A stretch of DNA of 64,000 nucleotides from Bradyrhizobium sp. URHD0069 (GCF_000701345.1 NZ_JNIJ01000005.1:62001-126000), one strand, 5' to 3'. Positions 1-12,186 are shown, counted from the stretch's first letter. Made by a program: numbers and translations. The notes: generated by a model not told the origin, from the letters alone.

Positions 1-279
1 ATCGCCGCACGGCGCATCGACGCAGGTGAGGTGCGCGGCTGGGGTCAGGCTGGTTTCAGCAAGGATGCGGGCGATGGTGGAATGGGTGCGCTCCCGGGTC
101 GAACCGCCGGCGCCATAGGTCACCGAGACGAAATTCGGCGCGAGCGGCGCGAGCCGGCTGATGGTCTCCCACAGATTGCGCTCCATCTCCTCGGTCTTCG
201 GCGGGAAGAACTCGAACGAGATCGCAGGGGCTTTAGGCGCACGGTGCCCATCTCGTACGGCGGGCGGAACCTCGGTCAT
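1..279 (-). CDS. metF: 5,10-methylenetetrahydrofolate reductase, N-terminal part (cut by window edge)
   Basis: Reduces 5,10-methylene-THF to 5-methyl-THF with a flavin cofactor, supplying the methyl group for methionine synthesis in the cytoplasm. The 93 visible codons, read leftwards from an ATG at 279, contain the family N-terminus: [13 protein letters not shown], then [16 protein letters not shown], then AAHLTCVDA. These are the first beta strands of the TIM barrel, with the conserved Glu of FEFFPPK. The frame stays open to base 1, so the gene continues beyond the window, where about 200 more residues are expected. It diverges from the flavin oxidoreductase at 679. Family assignment is secure; only the 5' third is visible. 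Confidence 0.93.
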   Translation of the reverse strand, partial: MTEVPPAVRDGHRAPKAPAISFEFFPPKTEEMERNLWETISRLAPLAPNFVSVTYGAGGSTRERTHSTIARILAETSLTPAAHLTCVDAPCGD

Positions 280-678
280 GGCACCACAAACTCCACTTGG
301 CGGGCGACAGGCTTAGCTGCAGTCCTAGTAAAAATAAGCCAAACAGGGCCGGGCAAACAGCCCATTGGGGATGGGAAATTGCCCAATTTCTTTGTGAAAT
401 CCTGAATTTGTACTCCATTATTTTATAAGTGGGCAGGATATTTGAAAGTGCGGTTACCTCAGAAATTTGCAAATACTTCAACATTATATGGCGTAAATTG
501 ACGCTTGTGCCAAAGCGGCCTCTCAAGTTCGAGTGTGGGCAAGGTACGATAGTATGATTTTATCGATAGCCCGTCCCAACCGCCCCCTGGAATTGCCGGC
601 GCCTCGGGCAGCCGATGCGTGCCTGATCTGCGCGGCTGGGCCCTTTGTCGGCCTGATCTGGCGGACTAGCTTAGCGTC
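280..678. promoter_or_regulatory. 400-base divergent intergenic region, AT-rich core
   Basis: No convincing gene lies between metF and the oxidoreductase gene. The stretch from about 380 to 500 is clearly richer in A and T than the surroundings, as expected for divergent promoters. Short open frames here have no recognisable family features. I see no riboswitch or operator that I can name. Confidence 0.4.
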
Positions 679-1698
679 ATGATTCCACTCTCGATTCTTG
701 ATCTCTCCGTCGTCACCACCGGCACCAAACCAGCCGCGGCGCTGCGCAACAGCATCGATCTGGCGCAACACGCCGATGCGCTCGGCTACGTCCGCTATTG
801 GCTCGCCGAGCATCACAATCTTGCATCGGTCGCGAGCCCCGCGCCCGACATTATGATCGGGCAGATCGCCGCGGTGACCAACCGCATTCGGGTCGGCTCC
901 GGCGGCGTGATGCTGCCGAACCACGCGCCGCTGATGGTGGCCGAGCGCTTCAAGACGCTGGAGGCGCTGTTTCCCGGCCGGATCGATCTCGGGCTGGGCC
1001 GTGCGCCCGGCACCGATGGCGCCACTGCGTATGCGCTGCGCACCCGGCTCGATCGCCGCGAGGGCGATGATTTCCTCGAGCGGCTGCAAGAATTGACGCT
1101 GTGGGAAACCCGCGACTTTCCGCCGAACCATCCCTTCAACAATGTGGTGGCGATGCCGGACGACACGCCGCTGCCGCCGATCTGGCTGCTCGGCTCCAGC
1201 GACTACAGTTCGGAACTCGCAGCCCAGGTCGGCATGGGCTTCGCGTTCGCGCATCATTTCGCGTCCTATGACGCCATCGAAGCCATGACGAACTACCGTG
1301 CGCACTTCAAGCCGTCGGGCTGGCGCTCAACACCGCACGGCATTCTCGCCGTCGCGGTGGTGGCGGCGGAGACCGATGCAGAAGCCGAACGGCTGGCGTC
1401 CTCCATGGATCTCAACCGGTTGCGCCGCGACCGCGGCCAGTATCTGCCGCTGCCGAGCGTCGAGGAGGCGTTGGCCTATCCCTATACGGACGCCGAACGC
1501 GCCTCGATCGCGCGCAACCGCTCACGGCTGTTCGTCGGCAGCCCGGCGACGGTGATGGCGAAGCTGCAGCCGATGATTACGGCAAGCCAGGCCGATGAGC
1601 TGATGATCATCACCGCGGTGTACGATCACGACGCACGCAAAAAATCCTACAGCCTGTTGGCGGACGCGTTCGGGTTAGGGAAGCAGGCCGCGGCGTAA
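679..1698 (+). CDS. LLM class flavin-dependent oxidoreductase (luciferase-like monooxygenase)
   Basis: A 339-residue protein of the bacterial luciferase-like superfamily, TIM-barrel enzymes that use reduced FMN or F420. It begins with [10 protein letters not shown] and carries YWLAEHHN near residue 40, the strand-helix segment [15 protein letters not shown] at about 57-67, [14 protein letters not shown] near 75-90 and [17 protein letters not shown] near 100-115. All are typical of the MsnO8 subgroup (single-domain alkanal-monooxygenase-like proteins). The substrate cannot be told from sequence. The ATG at 679 gives the expected N-terminus, although no strong ribosome site precedes it. It stands alone, diverging from metF and followed by a palindromic repeat. 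Confidence 0.85.
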   Translation: MIPLSILDLSVVTTGTKPAAALRNSIDLAQHADALGYVRYWLAEHHNLASVASPAPDIMIGQIAAVTNRIRVGSGGVMLPNHAPLMVAERFKTLEALFPGRIDLGLGRAPGTDGATAYALRTRLDRREGDDFLERLQELTLWETRDFPPNHPFNNVVAMPDDTPLPPIWLLGSSDYSSELAAQVGMGFAFAHHFASYDAIEAMTNYRAHFKPSGWRSTPHGILAVAVVAAETDAEAERLASSMDLNRLRRDRGQYLPLPSVEEALAYPYTDAERASIARNRSRLFVGSPATVMAKLQPMITASQADELMIITAVYDHDARKKSYSLLADAFGLGKQAAA

Positions 1699-1708
1699 GC
1701 TACCCGCC

Positions 1709-1804
1709 GTCATTCCGGGGCAGCCCGCAGGGCTGAACCCGGAATCCAGAGATGATTTGGCGCAGAGATTCCGGGTTCGACGCTGCGCGTCGCCCCGGAA
1801 TGAC
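1709..1804. repeat. 96-bp palindromic intergenic repeat (REP-like)
   Basis: The element starts GTCATTCCGGGG and ends CCCCGGAATGAC, so its ends are exact inverted copies. Inner inverted segments (AACCCGGAATC and GATTCCGGGTT) give a long two-armed hairpin. It sits between the convergent oxidoreductase gene and pheA and may help end transcription. A diverged copy lies inside the urease operon at 35814-35903. Confidence 0.8.
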
Positions 1805-1812
1805 GACCTCAT

Positions 1813-2673
1813 TCACTCCGGCTTCTCGCTGAACGTCGCGCGGAAGGGATGGCCGGGATAGACCCCGACGATGCGGAATTCGCGCGAGAAGAATTTCAAT
1901 TCCTCCAGCGCAAAGGCGAGGTTGCTGTCCTCGGGATGGCCGTCGACATCGGCGTAGAATTGCGTGGCGAAGAAATTGCCGTCGATCATGTAGCTTTCGA
2001 GCTTGGTCATGTTGACGCCGTTGGTGGCGAAGCCGCCCATCGCCTTGTAAAGCGCGGCTGGCAGGTTGCGCACCCGGAAAACAAAGGTGGTGACCAGCGG
2101 TCCCGAGCCCTGCTTGGCCCAGTCGGCCTCGCGCGCCAGCACCACAAAACGCGTGGTGTTATGGGTCTCGTCCTCGACGTCCTCGGCCAGGATATCGAGG
2201 CCGTAGATGTCGGCGGCAAGCTTTGAAGCAATCGCTGCGCAGCTCTTGTCGCCGCGTTCGGCGACAATGCGCGCGGACCCTGCCGTATCGCCCGCGACGA
2301 TCGGCTTGATGCCGAGCTTGCGGATGATGCGGCGGCACTGCCCGAGCGCGTGGACGTGGCTTTCGACAGATTTGATATCGGCAAGCTTGGCGCCGCGCGG
2401 CGCCATCAGCTGATGATGGATCGGCAAAAACCATTCGCCGACGATGAACAGGCCGGATTGCGGCAACAGATGATGGATGTCGGCGACGCGGCCGGCGACC
2501 GAGTTCTCGATCGGGATCATGCCCAGATCGGCCTCGCCCGAGGCGATCGTCGCCAGAGCGTCTTCGAAGGTCGGACAGGCCAGCGGCTCCGCGTCTGGAT
2601 AGGCTTCGGCGATGGCGATATGGGAATTCGCGCCCGGCTCGCCCTGGAATGCAATTTTCATGGTTTGGGTCAT
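1813..2673 (-). CDS. pheA: prephenate dehydratase
   Basis: Converts prephenate to phenylpyruvate in phenylalanine synthesis. The 286-residue protein starts MTQTMKIAFQGEPGANSH. Its catalytic PDT domain (about 5-180) carries the family's THNTTRF stretch with the essential Thr-Arg-Phe. A C-terminal ACT domain follows (about 195-275), with GVNMTKLES in place of the usual G-N-L-T-x-I-E-S phenylalanine-binding motif. There is no chorismate mutase domain, so this is the monofunctional type usual in alphaproteobacteria. An open frame extends upstream into kdsB, but the ATG at 2673 is where family similarity begins. It follows kdsB by 19 bases, so the two are probably co-transcribed. Confidence 0.95.
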   Translation of the reverse strand: MTQTMKIAFQGEPGANSHIAIAEAYPDAEPLACPTFEDALATIASGEADLGMIPIENSVAGRVADIHHLLPQSGLFIVGEWFLPIHHQLMAPRGAKLADIKSVESHVHALGQCRRIIRKLGIKPIVAGDTAGSARIVAERGDKSCAAIASKLAADIYGLDILAEDVEDETHNTTRFVVLAREADWAKQGSGPLVTTFVFRVRNLPAALYKAMGGFATNGVNMTKLESYMIDGNFFATQFYADVDGHPEDSNLAFALEELKFFSREFRIVGVYPGHPFRATFSEKPE

Positions 2674-2692
2674 GGCGCCTTGTATCAGCCGC

Positions 2693-3433
2693 TCAGGTTT
2701 TTGCCAGTATTTGGCGGGCGGTTTCGAGGTCGGCCGGCGTGTCGACGCCGCGCGGCACCGTGTCAACGATGGTGATGTCGATCCGCATACCGGCCTCGAG
2801 CGCCCGCAGCTGCTCGAGTTTTTCCTGCTGTTCCAGCACGGAAGGAGCGAGCGCAACGAAACGCTCCAGTGCCGCACGGCGATAGGCATAGAGGCCGATG
2901 TGATGGTAGCGCGGGCCGTCGCCCCAAGGCGCCGTGGCGCGTGTGAAGTAAAGCGCGCGCAGCCGCCTCGCGCTTAAGCGAGCGCCGACAGCTTTCACCA
3001 CATTCGGGTTGGTGCTCTCTTCCTCGGTGTGGATTTCGGCGGCAAGCGTTGCGATATCGACCGCGGGATCGGCGAGCGGGGCGAGCACGCTGCGGATGTT
3101 GTCCGGGCGAATGGTCGGAAAATCGCCCTGCAGATTGACGACTATTTCAGCCTCGCGCCGGGGATCGAGCTTGCCGAGCGCCTCATGGATGCGATCGGAT
3201 CCGGACGGATGATCGGCGCGCGTCATGACCGCCTCAAAGCCGTGGGCGTTCACCGCCGCCGCAATTTCCGGCGTGTCGGTGGCGACCGCGACACGGCCGA
3301 TTTGCGCCGCCTCGGCCCGGCGCAGCACATGGACGATCATCGGCAGGCCGGCAATATCCAATAGCGGCTTGCCGGGCAGGCGGGTCGCGGCCATGCGGGC
3401 TGGAATCAGCACTAAGTTGCGGGTTTCGGTCAT
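2693..3433 (-). CDS. kdsB: 3-deoxy-manno-octulosonate cytidylyltransferase (CMP-Kdo synthetase)
   Basis: Activates Kdo with CTP for the inner core of lipopolysaccharide. The 246-residue length is normal. The nucleotide-binding start [15 protein letters not shown] lies at about residues 8-22, VATDTPEI near 60, [11 protein letters not shown] near 85 and the metal-site loop NLQGDFP near 110. The last usually reads N-x-QGDEP, so Phe for Glu is a small deviation. The ATG at 3433 begins MTETRNLVL; an in-frame extension to 3541 has no family similarity. It is upstream of pheA in a two-gene unit and diverges from cycM. Confidence 0.95.
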   Translation of the reverse strand: MTETRNLVLIPARMAATRLPGKPLLDIAGLPMIVHVLRRAEAAQIGRVAVATDTPEIAAAVNAHGFEAVMTRADHPSGSDRIHEALGKLDPRREAEIVVNLQGDFPTIRPDNIRSVLAPLADPAVDIATLAAEIHTEEESTNPNVVKAVGARLSARRLRALYFTRATAPWGDGPRYHHIGLYAYRRAALERFVALAPSVLEQQEKLEQLRALEAGMRIDITIVDTVPRGVDTPADLETARQILAKT

Positions 3434-3640
3434 CAGAGTGAGGTCTGGACCCCGTTGAGAACAAGCTGGAAATGATGGGGAATGGTCGAAAGTCGGCGCA
3501 TTTATACGGGTTGCCAGAGCACGGGCAACCCGATATCTCAACGCTGCTGAGGGGGCGGTGCGAAAGCCTGATTCCTGATGCTCATTCGCGGCCGTCTCTC
3601 CGGCCTAAAGTCGACCTTCCGGGCTGGAGCCTGATCCAAT

Positions 3641-4189
3641 ATGGACTCCTTTGAACTCAATAAAATTCTCGGTGCAGTTCTCGGCACCTGCCTTGTTCTG
3701 ATGGTGACGAGCTTCGCGGCTGGTGCAATTTTTGCCCCGGCGATGCCGGAAAAGCCGGGTTTCGAAATCGCGGTAAAGGAACAACCGCAAGGCGGCGCCA
3801 AGGAAGCTGCGGCCGCGCCGTCCGAGCCGATCGAGAAATTGCTGCAAACCGCTTCGGTCGAAAAGGGTGCTGCCGCGGCGAAGAAATGCGTCGCCTGCCA
3901 CACCTTCGAGAAGGGCGGCCCCAACCGCGTCGGTCCGAATCTTTATGGAATCGTCAACGATCACAGAGGCGAGGGGCGCGGGTTTAATTTCTCGGCTGCC
4001 ATGAAGGCCAAGGACGGGACCTGGACTTACGACGACCTCAACAAGTTCATCGCCAATCCCAAGGGCTTCATCCCGGGAACTGCGATGGGATTCGCCGGCA
4101 TCTCCAAGGACAGCGAGCGCGCCGACGTGATCGCCTATCTGCGCACGCTCTCGGACAACCCGGTTCCGCTGCCGACGGCGTCGAAATAA
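3641..4189 (+). CDS. cycM: membrane-anchored c-type cytochrome, CycM-like
   Basis: A 182-residue mono-haem cytochrome c anchored by one uncleaved N-terminal membrane helix (about 8-34). A flexible Ala/Glu-rich linker (about 40-75) leads to a class I cytochrome domain. The haem site CVACH is at residues 83-87 and the likely axial ligand Met149 lies in GTAMGF. In Bradyrhizobium CycM carries electrons from the bc1 complex to the aa3-type terminal oxidase in the periplasm; that role is inferred from family and layout. It is monocistronic, with a hairpin terminator downstream, and diverges from kdsB. Confidence 0.88.
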   Translation: MDSFELNKILGAVLGTCLVLMVTSFAAGAIFAPAMPEKPGFEIAVKEQPQGGAKEAAAAPSEPIEKLLQTASVEKGAAAAKKCVACHTFEKGGPNRVGPNLYGIVNDHRGEGRGFNFSAAMKAKDGTWTYDDLNKFIANPKGFIPGTAMGFAGISKDSERADVIAYLRTLSDNPVPLPTASK

Positions 4190-4225
4190 CGGCCCCCGAT
4201 ATCTCCACATGGGCTTCAAGGATCG

Positions 4226-4252
4226 ACGGCCGGGCATTGTCTGGCCGTTTTT
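4226..4252 (+). terminator. rho-independent terminator after cycM
   Basis: Six-base stem ACGGCC/GGCCGT with an 11-base loop, followed at once by a T run (4248-4252). Confidence 0.65.
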
Positions 4253-4404
4253 GATTCCGGTCACCGGCCCGTTATCGGGACGTTTCGCCGCACTGCTAGT
4301 GCTTCCGGGCTGGTATCATGAGGAAAAAGCAACATAATCGGTCGAACCCTTGCCTTATAATGGCGCGTCAATAGGTGTCTCTGCTAACGACAGGAATGTT
4401 TCAT

Positions 4405-6309
<1,905 letters not shown>

Positions 6310-6323
6310 AGGACATCTCCCGC

Positions 6324-8186
6324 ATGGCGCTTTTCTCTCGCCGGCATGTGTTCGGTCTCGGGGTGGGCGCGCTGAGCGCGTCGCTGGCCCGGCCGGCGCC
6401 GGCGGTGGAGATCGGTCCTGACGTCCACGGCATGTCGGCCTTCGGCGACCTGAAATACCCGACCGACTTCCACCATTTCGACTACGTCAATCTGAACGCG
6501 CCGAAGGGCGGCCTGCTGTCGACCATCCCGTCGAACCGCGCCTACAACCAGTCATTCCTGACCTTCAACTCGCTTAACGCCTTCATTTTGAAGGGCGATG
6601 GCGCGCAGGGCATGGGCCTGACCTTTGCGGCTCTTATGGCACGTGCCGGCGACGAGCCGGATGCAATGTACGGTCTTGCAGCCAAGTCGGTGGCGATTTC
6701 GCCCGATGGCCTGATCTATCGCTTCACGATCCGTCCCGAAGCGAAATTCCACGATGGCGCCAGGCTTACGGCGCGGGACGTGGCGTTCTCGCTCAACATC
6801 CTGAAGAGCAAGGGTCATCCGATCATCGCGCAGCAGGTGCGCGACATGCTGAAGGCGGAGGCGTCTGACGACGGCACGCTGGTCGTCACCTTTGCCGAGA
6901 AGCGCGGCCGCGACGTGCCGCTGTTCGTCGCGAGCCTGCCGATCTTCTCGCAGGCCTATTACGCGACGCATCCCTTCGACGAGTCCACTCTCGATATCCC
7001 CTTGGGTAACGGGCCTTACAAGGTCGGCAAGTTCGAGGTCAACCGATTCATCGAGTTCGAGAGGGTCAAGGACTGGTGGGGTGCGGACCTGCCGGTCAAC
7101 CGCGGAAGCTACAATTTCGACGTGATCCGTTACGAGTTCTACCGCGACCGCGACGTTGCCTTTGAGGGCTTCACAGGACGCAATTACTTGTACCGCGAAG
7201 AATTCACCTCGCGCATCTGGAACACGCGCTACGATTTTCCGGCCGTGACAGACGGTCGCGTCAAGCGCGAGATACTACCAGACGAAACGCCATCGGGCGC
7301 GCAGGGCTGGTTCATCAATACCCGCCGCGACAGGTTCAAGGATCCGCGCGTCCGCGAAGCGCTCAACTATGCCTTCGATTTCGAATGGACCAACAAGACC
7401 ATCATGTACGGGTCTTATGCCCGCACCCATTCGGTATTCCAGAATTCGGACATGATGGCGGTCGGGCCGCCTTCGCCTGAAGAACTCGCCTTGCTCGAAC
7501 CGTTCCGCGACAAGGTGCCAAAGGAGGTGTTTGGCCCGCCCTTCGTGCCGCCGGTCTCGGACGGCTCGGGGCAGGACCGCGCGCTGTTGCGCAAGGCAGG
7601 GCAATTGCTCCAGGAGGCGGGCTGCCCGGTCAAGGATGGCAAGCGGATGACGCCGCAAGGCGAAGTCTTCCGCATCGAGTTCCTGCTCGATGAGCCATCG
7701 TTCCAGCCGCATCACGCGCCCTTCATCAAGAACCTCGGCACGCTCGGCATCGAGGCGACGATCCGGCTGGTCGATCCCGTGCAGTTCCGGGCGCGACGCG
7801 ACGATTTCGACTACGACCTGCTCATCGAGCGCTTCGGTTTCTCGACCGTCCCCGGCGACTCGCTGCGGCCCTTTTTCACCTCGCAGGCGGCGACCACCAA
7901 AGGCTCGAACAATCTGGCCGGGATCGCCGATCCCGTCATCGACGCGATGGTGGAGACCTTGATCGCGGCCGACACTCGGCCGAAGCTGGTGTTCGCGGCG
8001 CGCGCGCTCGACCGGCTGATCCGCGCCGGACGTTACTGGGTGCCGCAGTGGTACGCCAACACGCACAGGCTGGCCTATTGGGATCTATTCGGCCATCCGC
8101 CAACCCTGCCGAAATATTCTGGGGTCAGTGTCATCGAACTCTGGTGGACGGCGAAATCGCCCGGTGCCATGGAACAGGCGAAATAG
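6324..8186 (+). CDS. yejA: extracellular solute-binding protein of a Yej-type peptide ABC importer (second copy)
   Basis: A 620-residue family 5 binding protein, clearly paralogous to the preceding one: both share FGDLKYPTDFHHFDYVN-like starts and the C-terminal VPQWYANTHR/VPQWNYSKVR segment. It too begins with a Tat-type signal, FSRRHVFGLGVGALSASLARPAPAVE. A GTG at 6306 overlaps the stop of the first copy, but the ATG at 6324 has AAGGA 10 bases upstream and starts right before the signal. The next gene begins 3 bases after the stop, so this copy is the one most closely coupled to yejB. Two binding proteins on one transporter could widen its substrate range. Confidence 0.9.
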   Translation: MALFSRRHVFGLGVGALSASLARPAPAVEIGPDVHGMSAFGDLKYPTDFHHFDYVNLNAPKGGLLSTIPSNRAYNQSFLTFNSLNAFILKGDGAQGMGLTFAALMARAGDEPDAMYGLAAKSVAISPDGLIYRFTIRPEAKFHDGARLTARDVAFSLNILKSKGHPIIAQQVRDMLKAEASDDGTLVVTFAEKRGRDVPLFVASLPIFSQAYYATHPFDESTLDIPLGNGPYKVGKFEVNRFIEFERVKDWWGADLPVNRGSYNFDVIRYEFYRDRDVAFEGFTGRNYLYREEFTSRIWNTRYDFPAVTDGRVKREILPDETPSGAQGWFINTRRDRFKDPRVREALNYAFDFEWTNKTIMYGSYARTHSVFQNSDMMAVGPPSPEELALLEPFRDKVPKEVFGPPFVPPVSDGSGQDRALLRKAGQLLQEAGCPVKDGKRMTPQGEVFRIEFLLDEPSFQPHHAPFIKNLGTLGIEATIRLVDPVQFRARRDDFDYDLLIERFGFSTVPGDSLRPFFTSQAATTKGSNNLAGIADPVIDAMVETLIAADTRPKLVFAARALDRLIRAGRYWVPQWYANTHRLAYWDLFGHPPTLPKYSGVSVIELWWTAKSPGAMEQAK

Positions 8187-8189
8187 CCC

Positions 8190-9299
8190 ATGAGCGCCTA
8201 TATCGCCCGCCGCATTCTTTTGATGCTGCCCACGCTGCTCGGCATCCTGTTCGTATCCTTCGTGGTCGTGCAGTTCGCGCCGGGCGGTCCGGTCGAGCGC
8301 GTAATCGCACAGATCAATGGCTCCGATACCGGGGCGGCCTCGCGTATCTCCGGCTCTTCCGGCGGCGATTTCGGCGCGCGCCCGCAAGCCGGCGCGTCGG
8401 CGGACGCCGTCAATTCAAAATATCGCGGCGCGCAGGGGCTTGATCCTGCCTTCATCAAGAATCTCGAAAAGCAGTTTGGCTTCGACAAGCCAGCGCCCGA
8501 ACGCTTCCTGCTGATGGTGTGGAATTTCTCCCGCTTCGATTTCGGCAAGAGCTACTTTCGCGACGTCAGCGTGCTGCAATTAATCAAGGAGAAGCTGCCG
8601 GTATCGATGTCGCTCGGCATCTGGATGACGCTCCTGACCTATCTGATCTCGATCCCGCTCGGCATCCGAAAGGCCGTCCAGGACGGGTCGCGGTTCGATA
8701 CCTGGACGTCCGCCGTGATCATCGTCGGCTTTGCTATCCCAGGTTTTTTGTTCGCGATCCTTCTGATCATCCTGTTCGCCGGCGGCTCGTTCTTCAACAT
8801 ATTCCCGCTGCGCGGCCTGACCTCGGACGGTTGGGCGCAATTTCCCTGGTACTGGAAGATCATCGATTATTTCTGGCACCTCACGCTGCCGCTGATCTCG
8901 ATGGCGCTCGGAGCGTTCGCCACCATGACGCTGCTGACCAAGAATTCGTTCCTCGACGAGATCCGCAAGCAATATGCCATGACCGCGCGCGCCAAGGGCT
9001 GCAGCGAACGGCAGGTGCTCTATAATCACATCTTCCGCAACGCCATGCTGATCGTGATCGCGGGATTCCCGAGCGCGTTCATCCACGCCTTCTTTTCCGG
9101 TTCGTTGCTGATCGAAACCATCTTTTCGCTCGACGGATTGGGCCTGCTCGGCTTCGAGAGCGTGCTTAATCGCGATTATCCGGTGGTGTTCGGCACGCTG
9201 TTTATTTTTTCCCTGGTCGGGCTGGTGGTGAACCTGATCTCCGATCTTGCCTATATGTGGATCGATCCCAGGATCGATTTCGAGTCGCGGGAAGTCTGA
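8190..9299 (+). CDS. yejB: microcin C/peptide ABC transporter permease YejB
   Basis: Inner-membrane permease of 369 residues. The first membrane helix (about 10-30) is followed by a periplasmic insert of roughly 100 residues, as in YejB, and then five further helices. The cytoplasmic coupling loop MTARAKGCSERQVLYNHIFRNA near residue 265 is the EAA motif that docks on the ATPase. The start ATG comes 3 bases after the second binding protein, and its TGA overlaps the next start (TGATG at 9297-9301). In Brucella and Sinorhizobium the YejABEF transporter affects tolerance to antimicrobial peptides, so such a role is possible here. Confidence 0.92.
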   Translation: MSAYIARRILLMLPTLLGILFVSFVVVQFAPGGPVERVIAQINGSDTGAASRISGSSGGDFGARPQAGASADAVNSKYRGAQGLDPAFIKNLEKQFGFDKPAPERFLLMVWNFSRFDFGKSYFRDVSVLQLIKEKLPVSMSLGIWMTLLTYLISIPLGIRKAVQDGSRFDTWTSAVIIVGFAIPGFLFAILLIILFAGGSFFNIFPLRGLTSDGWAQFPWYWKIIDYFWHLTLPLISMALGAFATMTLLTKNSFLDEIRKQYAMTARAKGCSERQVLYNHIFRNAMLIVIAGFPSAFIHAFFSGSLLIETIFSLDGLGLLGFESVLNRDYPVVFGTLFIFSLVGLVVNLISDLAYMWIDPRIDFESREV

Positions 9300-10477
9300 T
9301 GGCGATGCTTGCGCCCCAGCCGGTCGAGACCACGACGCAGTCGCCGCTTGGCGAAGCCGCGCCACCAACGCGACATCCCCTGCAGCCTTCGCCGCTCAAC
9401 AAGCGGCGCTGGCAGAATTTCAAGGCCAACCACCGTGGTTACTGGTCGTTCTGGATATTCCTCGCGCTGTTCGCGATTTCGCTGTTTGCCAATTTCATCG
9501 CCAACGATCGGCCGCTCGTCGTCAAATATGACGGTCGCCTCTATTGGCCGATTTTCTTCAACTACGCCGAGACCACCTTTGGCGGCGACTTCGAGACCAC
9601 TGCCGACTACCGCGATCCCTATCTGCAGAAGCAGATCGCCGAGAAGGCCGGCACCATTATCTGGCCGCCGATCCGCTATTCCTACGGCACCCATAATCTC
9701 GACCTCCCGACGCCGGCGCCGTCGAAGCCGACCTGGATGCTGACGGAGGCGCAGTGCAAGGAAGTGGTGCAGAAGAAAGGCCTGAAGAGCTGCCGCGATC
9801 TCGAATACAACTGGCTCGGCACCGATGACCAGGGCCGCGACGTCGTCGCGCGCCTGATCTACGGTTTCCGAATCTCGGTGCTGTTCGGCCTCACGCTGAC
9901 CATCCTCTCCTCGATCATCGGGATTGCCGCCGGCGGCGTGCAGGGTTATTTCGGCGGCTGGGTCGACCTCATCTTCCAGCGCTTCATCGAAATCTGGACC
10001 GCGATTCCTTCGCTCTATCTGCTTCTGATCATCTCGGCCGTGCTGCCGCCCGGCTTCTTCATCCTGCTCGGCATCCTCCTCTTGTTCTCCTGGGTGTCGC
10101 TGGTCGGCCTGGTGCGCGCGGAGTTCTTGCGCGGCCGCAATTTCGAATACATCATGGCGGCGCGCGCGCTCGGCGTTTCCAATGCCGTGATCATGTTCCG
10201 GCACCTGCTGCCGAACGCCATGGTGGCGACCATGACGTTCCTCCCCTTCATCGTGTCGTCGTCGGTGATGACGCTCACCGCGCTGGACTTCCTCGGCTTC
10301 GGCTTGCCGCCGGGTTCGCCATCGCTCGGCGAATTGCTGTCGCAGGGCAAGGCCAATGTGCAGGCGCCCTGGCTCGGCTTCACTGGATTCTTCTCGGTCG
10401 CGATCATGTTGTCGCTGCTGATCTTTATCGGCGAGGCCGCGCGCGACGCCTTCGATCCGCGCAAGACGTTTCGATAG
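9299..10477 (+). CDS. yejE: peptide ABC transporter permease YejE
   Basis: Second permease of the importer, 392 residues from the ATG that overlaps the yejB stop. The cytoplasmic N-terminus contains the OppC-type leader KRRWQNFKANHRGYWSFW before the first helix. A large periplasmic segment (about 60-185) contains YNWLGTDDQGRDVVARL, characteristic of YejE/OppC proteins. Four or five helices follow, with the EAA loop YIMAARALGVSNAVIMFRHL near residue 285. An earlier in-frame ATG at 9257 lies inside yejB and would add 14 unrelated residues. It is part of the tightly packed five-gene operon. Confidence 0.92.
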   Translation: MAMLAPQPVETTTQSPLGEAAPPTRHPLQPSPLNKRRWQNFKANHRGYWSFWIFLALFAISLFANFIANDRPLVVKYDGRLYWPIFFNYAETTFGGDFETTADYRDPYLQKQIAEKAGTIIWPPIRYSYGTHNLDLPTPAPSKPTWMLTEAQCKEVVQKKGLKSCRDLEYNWLGTDDQGRDVVARLIYGFRISVLFGLTLTILSSIIGIAAGGVQGYFGGWVDLIFQRFIEIWTAIPSLYLLLIISAVLPPGFFILLGILLLFSWVSLVGLVRAEFLRGRNFEYIMAARALGVSNAVIMFRHLLPNAMVATMTFLPFIVSSSVMTLTALDFLGFGLPPGSPSLGELLSQGKANVQAPWLGFTGFFSVAIMLSLLIFIGEAARDAFDPRKTFR

Positions 10478-10486
10478 GAAGCCGGC

Positions 10487-12106
10487 ATGGACGTCATCAA
10501 CCAACCCCTGCTCGATGTCCGCGATTTGTCGGTGGCGTTTCACCAGCCGAGCGGCACCTCGGTCGCGGTCGACCGTATCTCGTTCGAGATCAAGCGGGGC
10601 GATTGCGTGGCGCTGGTCGGCGAATCCGGTTCCGGAAAATCCGTCAGCGCGCTGTCGGTCCTGAAGCTGTTGCCCTATCCGACCGCATCGCATCCGTCGG
10701 GCAGCATTCACTTCAAGGGCCGTGAGTTGCTGGATCTGCCCGAGCGCGAGATGCGCGGCATTCGCGGCAACGACATTTCGATCATCTTCCAGGAGCCGAT
10801 GACCTCGCTCAATCCGCTGCACACGATCGAGGCCCAGATCGGAGAGATCCTGCAGCTTCACAGCGGAATTAGCGGCGCCAGAGCGCGGGCGCGAACGCTC
10901 GAACTGCTAACCCAGGTCGGCATTCCCCAGCCGGAAACCCGGCTTGCCAGCTATCCGCATCAATTGTCCGGGGGCCAGCGCCAGCGCGTCATGATCGCGA
11001 TGGCGCTCGCCAACGAGCCGGATTTGCTGATCGCGGATGAGCCGACCACAGCGCTCGATGTCACCGTGCAGGCCCAGATCCTGACGCTGCTGGCGGAGAT
11101 TCGCGCCCGGCTCGGCATGAGCCTGCTGTTCATCACCCACGATCTCGGCATCGTTCGCCGCATCGCGGACGTGGTCTGCGTCATGAATGGCGGCAAGATC
11201 GTCGAGCAGGGACCGGTGGAGCAGGTCTTTACCGCGCCGAAACATCCCTACACACGCGCGCTGCTCGCGGCGGAGCCCAAGCCCGACCCGGCGCCGCCCC
11301 GCCCCAGTTCTCCTGTCGTGATGTCGGCCGACAATCTGAGAGTCTGGTTTCCGGTCAAGCGCGGTCTGCTGCGCCGTACGGTCGGACACATCAAGGCGGT
11401 CGATGGCGTCAATGTCTCCGTGCGCAAGGGCGAGACGCTTGGCGTGGTCGGAGAATCCGGCTCCGGCAAGACCACGCTCGGCCTGGCGCTGCTGCGGCTG
11501 ATCTCATCGGATGGCCCGATCGTTTTTTTGGGCAGCAATATCCAGGGCCTCCGCTTCAAGGCGATGCGGCCGTTCCGGCGCGACATGCAGATCGTGTTCC
11601 AGGATCCGTTCGGCGCGCTCAGCCCGCGCATGTCGGTCGGCGACATCGTGGCGGAAGGCCTCAGCGTGCATCAGCGCTCGCTTTCACAACAGGAGCGCGA
11701 GACCCGCGTGATCAAGGCGCTCAGGGATGTCGGCATGGATCCCAATACGCGGTTTCGCTATCCGCACGAATTCTCGGGCGGCCAGCGCCAGCGCATCAGC
11801 ATTGCCCGTGCCGCGGTGCTGGAGCCGAATTTCGTCGTGCTGGATGAGCCGACCAGCGCGCTCGATATGCTGTTCCAGGCGCAGATGGTCGATCTGTTGC
11901 GCGAACTGCAGCGCAAGCGCGACCTCACCTACATGTTCATTTCGCATGACCTGCGCGTGGTCGCTTCACTGGCAAGCCATCTGATCGTGATGCGTCAGGG
12001 CAAGGTAGTGGAGGAAGGGCCGGCTTCGGTGCTGTTCAAGAACCCGAAGTCCGATTACACGCGCGCGCTGTTCGCCGCGGCGTTCCGGCTCGAAACTGCG
12101 ACTTGA
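10487..12106 (+). CDS. yejF: peptide ABC transporter double ATP-binding protein YejF
   Basis: A single 539-residue chain with two complete ABC ATPase domains. Domain 1 has Walker A GESGSGKS (about 45-52), signature [12 protein letters not shown] and Walker [13 protein letters not shown]. Domain 2 repeats GESGSGKTT (about 325), [12 protein letters not shown] and [12 protein letters not shown]. Fusion of the DppD- and DppF-like subunits in one protein is the mark of YejF. A ribosome site (AGGAAG) precedes the ATG, 9 bases after yejE. This is the last gene of the operon. Confidence 0.93.
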   Translation: MDVINQPLLDVRDLSVAFHQPSGTSVAVDRISFEIKRGDCVALVGESGSGKSVSALSVLKLLPYPTASHPSGSIHFKGRELLDLPEREMRGIRGNDISIIFQEPMTSLNPLHTIEAQIGEILQLHSGISGARARARTLELLTQVGIPQPETRLASYPHQLSGGQRQRVMIAMALANEPDLLIADEPTTALDVTVQAQILTLLAEIRARLGMSLLFITHDLGIVRRIADVVCVMNGGKIVEQGPVEQVFTAPKHPYTRALLAAEPKPDPAPPRPSSPVVMSADNLRVWFPVKRGLLRRTVGHIKAVDGVNVSVRKGETLGVVGESGSGKTTLGLALLRLISSDGPIVFLGSNIQGLRFKAMRPFRRDMQIVFQDPFGALSPRMSVGDIVAEGLSVHQRSLSQQERETRVIKALRDVGMDPNTRFRYPHEFSGGQRQRISIARAAVLEPNFVVLDEPTSALDMLFQAQMVDLLRELQRKRDLTYMFISHDLRVVASLASHLIVMRQGKVVEEGPASVLFKNPKSDYTRALFAAAFRLETAT

Positions 12107-12112
12107 TGGCTT

Positions 12113-12186
12113 GCGCGTATTCCATTCGCAAGACCGGTACCGACCCTCGGATCAAGTCAGAAGGCGTGCTCTTGAGGAATACGCGC
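12113..12186. repeat. inverted repeat between convergent genes
   Basis: An exact 11-base inverted pair, GCGCGTATTCC (12113-12123) and GGAATACGCGC (12176-12186), separated by 52 bases. It lies between the convergent yejF and endopeptidase genes and may serve as a bidirectional transcription end or be a repeat remnant. Confidence 0.45.

Noticed and set aside
9251..10861. 536-codon minus-strand frame opposite yejE and yejF
   Set aside because: Arg/Glu/Gln-rich antisense translation covering two well-recognised genes.
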